NCBI GenBank assembly: GCA_002162955.1
Contig: MABD01000055.1
Span: 1 to 64,000, forward strand
DNA from: Gammaproteobacteria bacterium 45_16_T64
Lineage (GTDB): Bacteria > Pseudomonadota > Gammaproteobacteria > Pseudomonadales > Ketobacteraceae
DNA: 64,000 bases
Direction: 5' to 3'
Below are positions 61,830 to 64,000 of this stretch, piece after piece. Both the position numbers and the translations under genes were made by a program. The notes below the pieces were generated by a model. The model was not told the origin of the DNA and made no database searches. It was given only the letters and a program-made list of their open reading frames with translations. Every line of letters begins with the position of its first letter. Positions within the stretch are counted from its first letter, which is position 1.

Positions 61830-61905
61830 ATGCGAATAGCTCAATTGGTAGAGCGATAAAATGATAATTTATTGGTCGGAGGTTCGATTCCTCCTTTGCG
61901 AACCA
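61830..61905 (+). tRNA. tRNA-Ile (GAU)-like
   Basis: A 76-base cloverleaf. The D-arm GCTC/GAGC, the anticodon stem ATAAA/TTTAT with loop ATGATAA (anticodon GAU) and the T-arm GGAGG/CCTCC with TTCGATT are perfect, and CCA is encoded. The acceptor is weak: A1 faces A72 and two of the other six pairs are G-T. The A/T-only anticodon stem and poor acceptor argue against a normal housekeeping tRNA-Ile. Confidence 0.7.
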
Positions 61906-62276
61906 AACGCAAAGCCGTCTTCGGTACATAGATAAAAATGGCTTAATACCTGACCGCAAGGAATCAGGTTGCTTCCTAGCTCGCAAGGCAAAGAAGCATT
62001 TGTGCGGAACTGCACGGTGGATGCAATCCTTTACTGCCCGGCAAGGCAGACGGTAAGCAAAACGCAGAGATAATCCATGTACGACAAGTGAACCGCCTCA
62101 CTTTAACAAGGCAGCCATGCTGTGTATGTAATCGACCTTCGGGTGATCACATGGATACGTTGGAAATGATCGGCGCAACCGATCAGTACCCCAGCAAAAG
62201 TGCAGTAAATAGCGGTGTAATCTCAGCCCTATTATGATCGTGAAGCGCTGCTCGCAGCGCCTTACAGTCACACAAT
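61906..62276 (+). ncRNA. Hairpin-rich structured RNA between the Ile and Leu tRNAs
   Basis: At least seven compact hairpins follow one another: ACCTGA/TCAGGT with a GCAA loop (61948-61969), GCTTC/GAAGC (61971-61997), GTGC/GCAC (62002-62015), CTGCC/GGCAG (62034-62049), CCATG/CATGG enclosing ACC-TTCG-GGT (62115-62154), TGATCGG/CCGATCA with loop CGCAA (62167-62185) and GCGCTG/CAGCGC with loop CTCG (62245-62260). GNRA and UUCG loops mark stable RNA. No coding frame is convincing on either strand. The family is unknown; boundaries are approximate. Confidence 0.6.
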
Positions 62277-62361
62277 GCCAACTTGATGGAATAGGTAGAC
62301 ATACTGGTTTTAGAAACCAGAGGGGAAACCCATCCCGGTTCGACTCCGGGAGTTGGTACCA
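62277..62361 (+). tRNA. tRNA-Leu (UAG)
   Basis: An 85-base class II tRNA. Acceptor GCCAACT/AGTTGGT (G1-T72 wobble), anticodon stem CTGGT/ACCAG with loop TTTAGAA (UAG), variable arm GGG/CCC, T-arm CCCGG/CCGGG with TTCGACT, encoded CCA. The D-stem is only three pairs (ATG/CAT). Confidence 0.85.
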
Positions 62362-62366
62362 CATTT

Positions 62367-62443
62367 CGGGGTATAGCGCAGCCTGGTAGCGCGCCTGCTT
62401 TGGGAGCAGGATGTCGGGAGTTCAAATCTCTCTACCCCGACCA
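62367..62443 (+). tRNA. tRNA-Pro (UGG)
   Basis: A 77-base tRNA. Acceptor CGGGGTA/TACCCCG, D-arm GCGC/GCGC, anticodon stem CCTGC/GCAGG with loop TTTGGGA (UGG), T-arm GGGAG/CTCTC with TTCAAAT, discriminator A and encoded CCA. This is the most canonical member of the array. It starts 6 bases after the tRNA-Leu. Confidence 0.9.
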
Positions 62444-62450
62444 ATATGAT

Positions 62451-62526
62451 GCACCGGTAGCTCAACTGGCAGAGCGGAGGCTTCCAAATTCTCTGGCTGG
62501 GGGTTCGAATCCCTCCCGGTGTGCCA
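62451..62526 (+). tRNA. tRNA-Trp (CCA)-like
   Basis: A 76-base cloverleaf. Acceptor GCACCGG/CCGGTGT (G1-T72), D-arm GCTC/GAGC, T-arm GGGGG/CCCTC with TTCGAAT, discriminator G and CCA. The anticodon loop TTCCAAA gives CCA, but the anticodon stem GAGGC/TTCTC has a C-T mismatch next to the loop and a G-T pair, so decoding may be impaired. Confidence 0.75.
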
Positions 62527-62539
62527 TTAACCACGTTAA

Positions 62540-62615
62540 TGCCGAGTAGCTCAACGGGTAGAGCGCAGCACTTTGAATGCTGTTGTTGTGAGTTCGAATC
62601 TCATCTCGGCTGCCA
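62540..62615 (+). tRNA. tRNA-Gln (UUG)
   Basis: A 76-base tRNA. Six acceptor pairs (GCCGAG/CTCGGC) plus T1 facing T72, as bacterial tRNA-Gln also has a weak first pair; D-arm GCTC/GAGC, anticodon stem CAGCA/TGCTG with loop CTTTGAA (UUG), T-arm GTGAG/CTCAT with TTCGAAT, discriminator G and CCA. It is the last tRNA of the array, 6 bases before the end of the convergent ankyrin gene. Confidence 0.82.
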
Positions 62616-62621
62616 CTTTTA

Positions 62622-63251
62622 CTACGCGTTTTGCACTAAATACGTTGAAGACTTATTGCCATTCTTTACCGCGTACTCGAGGGCACTTTCGCCATAGATA
62701 TTCTTTTGCGTCGCATCAACACCCGATTCCATAAGGTACTTACACAATTCAATATTATCGGCTTCTAGACTGATCCAAATAAGCGTCATCTTTTGCTTAT
62801 TCTTCAGGTGAATTCCATCACCCGTCATACCAATGATTGCCTTTAACGAATCAAGATCTTCTTTTTTGACCAGACTTCGAATCACTTGATATTGAGCGTC
62901 ATTATCAACTGCCGAGATGTACTTCTTAGGGTTTATCGATGCGAGTAATTCACCGCATTTAAGATACGTTTCGTCTTCCGTGTCCGTATAATCATTTCGT
63001 ACATTGACTAGCACTTTCTCGGCCTCAACACCGCCAATCTGCCCCACGACATCTACCGCTTTCTCAATAAAGTACGTCGCTGCATCAGAGTCCATAGCCT
63101 TACCCAGAGCCGGTAATACAGCTGGATCAGTGGAAGCATCCATTTCATCAACAAGATCCCAAATTTCATCGCCTATATCACTTATTTCTACATAGTCGTC
63201 TGTTTTTTCCAATCGACTAACGGCATCTTCAAGCCTTACCTTAATACTCAT
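62622..63251 (-). CDS. Ankyrin/HEAT-like repeat protein
   Basis: A 209-residue protein. Residues about 1-115 are helical with HEAT-like alternation (TYFIEKAVDVVGQIGGVEAE). Residues about 150-209 hold ankyrin-type units: MTLIWISLEADNIELCKYLM followed by ESGVDATQKN, and GESALEYAVKNGNKSSTYLV. It should be a protein-interaction module in the cytoplasm. It is convergent with the tRNA array and has no evident partner. Confidence 0.75.
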   Translation of the reverse strand: MSIKVRLEDAVSRLEKTDDYVEISDIGDEIWDLVDEMDASTDPAVLPALGKAMDSDAATYFIEKAVDVVGQIGGVEAEKVLVNVRNDYTDTEDETYLKCGELLASINPKKYISAVDNDAQYQVIRSLVKKEDLDSLKAIIGMTGDGIHLKNKQKMTLIWISLEADNIELCKYLMESGVDATQKNIYGESALEYAVKNGNKSSTYLVQNA

Positions 63252-63304
63252 TTAGTTTCCTTTAGGTTGCACAATACATCTCTGCCTAGAGTTGAGTATA
63301 AATA

Positions 63305-63862
63305 TTATTCTCCGACCAAGCCAGCCCTCACCGCCTTCACAATCTCGTCAGACAGTTCATCGTCCTTTACCGCTCGCGCTAACGTCACCCCTCCCACCAG
63401 CATTGCCAGATTAGACCACGTATTATCCTGCTCTCCATCCACTGGACTTCTTTTAGCCGCGCTCACAATTTTTACCAATTCAACCTCAAACAACTCACGA
63501 ATTTCGTCATCAGAGCGACCAACTTCCGAAGACAAACTCGGTAGTGGACAACTTCCCTCCTCAGATCGAGTGCGTGCTTTGTTCAGATATGACTCAGCAA
63601 ATACCTGCCACCACTGGTCACCCGATTCCAATCGAATCGCATTAATAGACGCTTGAAGATCTTCCATGCTGGATATCAGTGAAGCAACAAACACTGATTT
63701 TTTTGACGTAAAATGTGTATAGAAAGCGCCCGACGTTACACCGGCCGCTTTTGCCAATCCATCAACACCAATACCATTAAATCCATTCTTACGGAAACTA
63801 TGGCCCGCAGCGTCTAATATTCTCTGCCGCGTTTCTTCTTTATGCCCTGGCTTATATCGCAT
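63305..63862 (-). CDS. TetR/AcrR family regulator
   Basis: A 185-residue regulator. RQRILDAAGHSFRKNGFNGI and VDGLAKAAGVTSGAFYTHFT then SKK form the DNA-binding domain; the later GSCPLPSLSSEV with a conserved Cys matches the C-terminal domain of the group that controls reductases and efflux genes. The ATG at 63862 has AAGGAG upstream. Its target may be the gene to the right of the window; the last 100 bases show no clear feature. Confidence 0.9.
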   Translation of the reverse strand: MRYKPGHKEETRQRILDAAGHSFRKNGFNGIGVDGLAKAAGVTSGAFYTHFTSKKSVFVASLISSMEDLQASINAIRLESGDQWWQVFAESYLNKARTRSEEGSCPLPSLSSEVGRSDDEIRELFEVELVKIVSAAKRSPVDGEQDNTWSNLAMLVGGVTLARAVKDDELSDEIVKAVRAGLVGE

Positions 63863-64000
63863 ATCAGATCCACTCCTTAAATCTTTGTTAAGCAGCATAA
63901 CATAAAGTCAAAAATCCGATGGGAGGCAAGTCCTAATTCAGCATATGTTTATTGATTTATATTAACGGCATGCCCGTTATATTGCGGTGAAAAATAAAGA

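Noticed and set aside
61602-61859. 85-codon frame running into the tRNA-Ile
   Set aside because: It ends inside a cloverleaf and its upstream part overlaps a compact hairpin; kept only as an observation, not as a gene.
62098-62534. Minus-strand frames of 74-88 codons across the tRNA genes
   Set aside because: They are antisense to clear tRNA cloverleaves; the recurring PGVEP/GVERFELP-like peptides are the usual artefact of T-arm sequences.
1-64000. CRISPR arrays, transposases, prophage genes
   Set aside because: No regularly spaced identical repeats and no transposase or phage structural protein could be recognised.

Overview
The window reads as the chromosome of a marine-type gammaproteobacterium. 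The evidence is the housekeeping genes (argS, tag), CoA-linked catabolic genes of the kind found in hydrocarbon- and lipid-degrading marine genera, TetR/LysR/HxlR/PaaX/Crp regulators, a PEP-CTERM protein and an integron cassette array. I cannot name the genus from sequence alone. Most of the window has moderate GC; the integron cassettes are clearly more AT-rich.

Layout. (1) 1-7025: promoterless-style integron cassettes, all reading on the minus strand and separated by attC-type sites. They carry a truncated serine hydrolase, a DUF1761 membrane protein, a lipoprotein, a two-gene DUF262 (GmrSD-like) putative defence pair with its own promoter, and two unknowns. No integrase lies at the attI-proximal (right) end, so this looks like an integrase-less attC cluster. 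(2) 7026-15900: argS, then a coupled operon (NTF2-like, EamA, Nramp-like, tag), a NADAR protein, a permuted papain-fold protein, a transglutaminase-like protein and an SDR. (3) 16039-24591: a reductase, a two-gene unit with a fused E1-like/YcaO azoline cyclodehydratase beside a 331-residue beta-barrel-like protein, hot-dog enzymes, a DCC protein and a viroplasmin-RNase H. (4) 24569-33753: a minus-strand operon with an FHA protein, a giant Ser/Thr kinase with cyclase-like, AAA and TPR parts, an acetoacetate decarboxylase-like protein, a large FAD oxidoreductase and a lysozyme-like secreted protein. (5) 34564-48330: lipid/steroid-like catabolism with a steroid 5-alpha-reductase family protein, di-iron hydrolase, GST, GMC oxidoreductase, cyclase, DmdC-type acyl-CoA dehydrogenase, SCP2-like protein and iron alcohol dehydrogenase, under several regulators whose candidate operators can be seen. 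(6) 48431-58081: DUF805, a VWA repeat protein, PEP-CTERM protein, a LysR-controlled alcohol dehydrogenase/thioesterase/aldehyde dehydrogenase set, a solute-binding protein and a DUF4334-like protein.

(7) 58378-62615 is the most unusual part. rtcR, the sigma-54 activator that normally drives the rtcBA RNA-repair operon, sits here without rtcA or rtcB. Divergent to it is a textbook -24/-12 promoter with two enhancer-like dyads upstream. The promoter leads into a 51-codon open frame, then a series of six tRNA or tRNA-like genes (Ser, Ile, Leu, Pro, Trp, Gln) interrupted by about 0.8 kb packed with compact hairpins capped by GCAA, UUCG and similar loops. A CheD-like protein lies downstream of rtcR. 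I infer an RNA-damage-responsive system whose output is RNA (tRNA-like genes and a structured RNA) rather than the usual ligase/cyclase. An ankyrin protein and a TetR regulator close the window.
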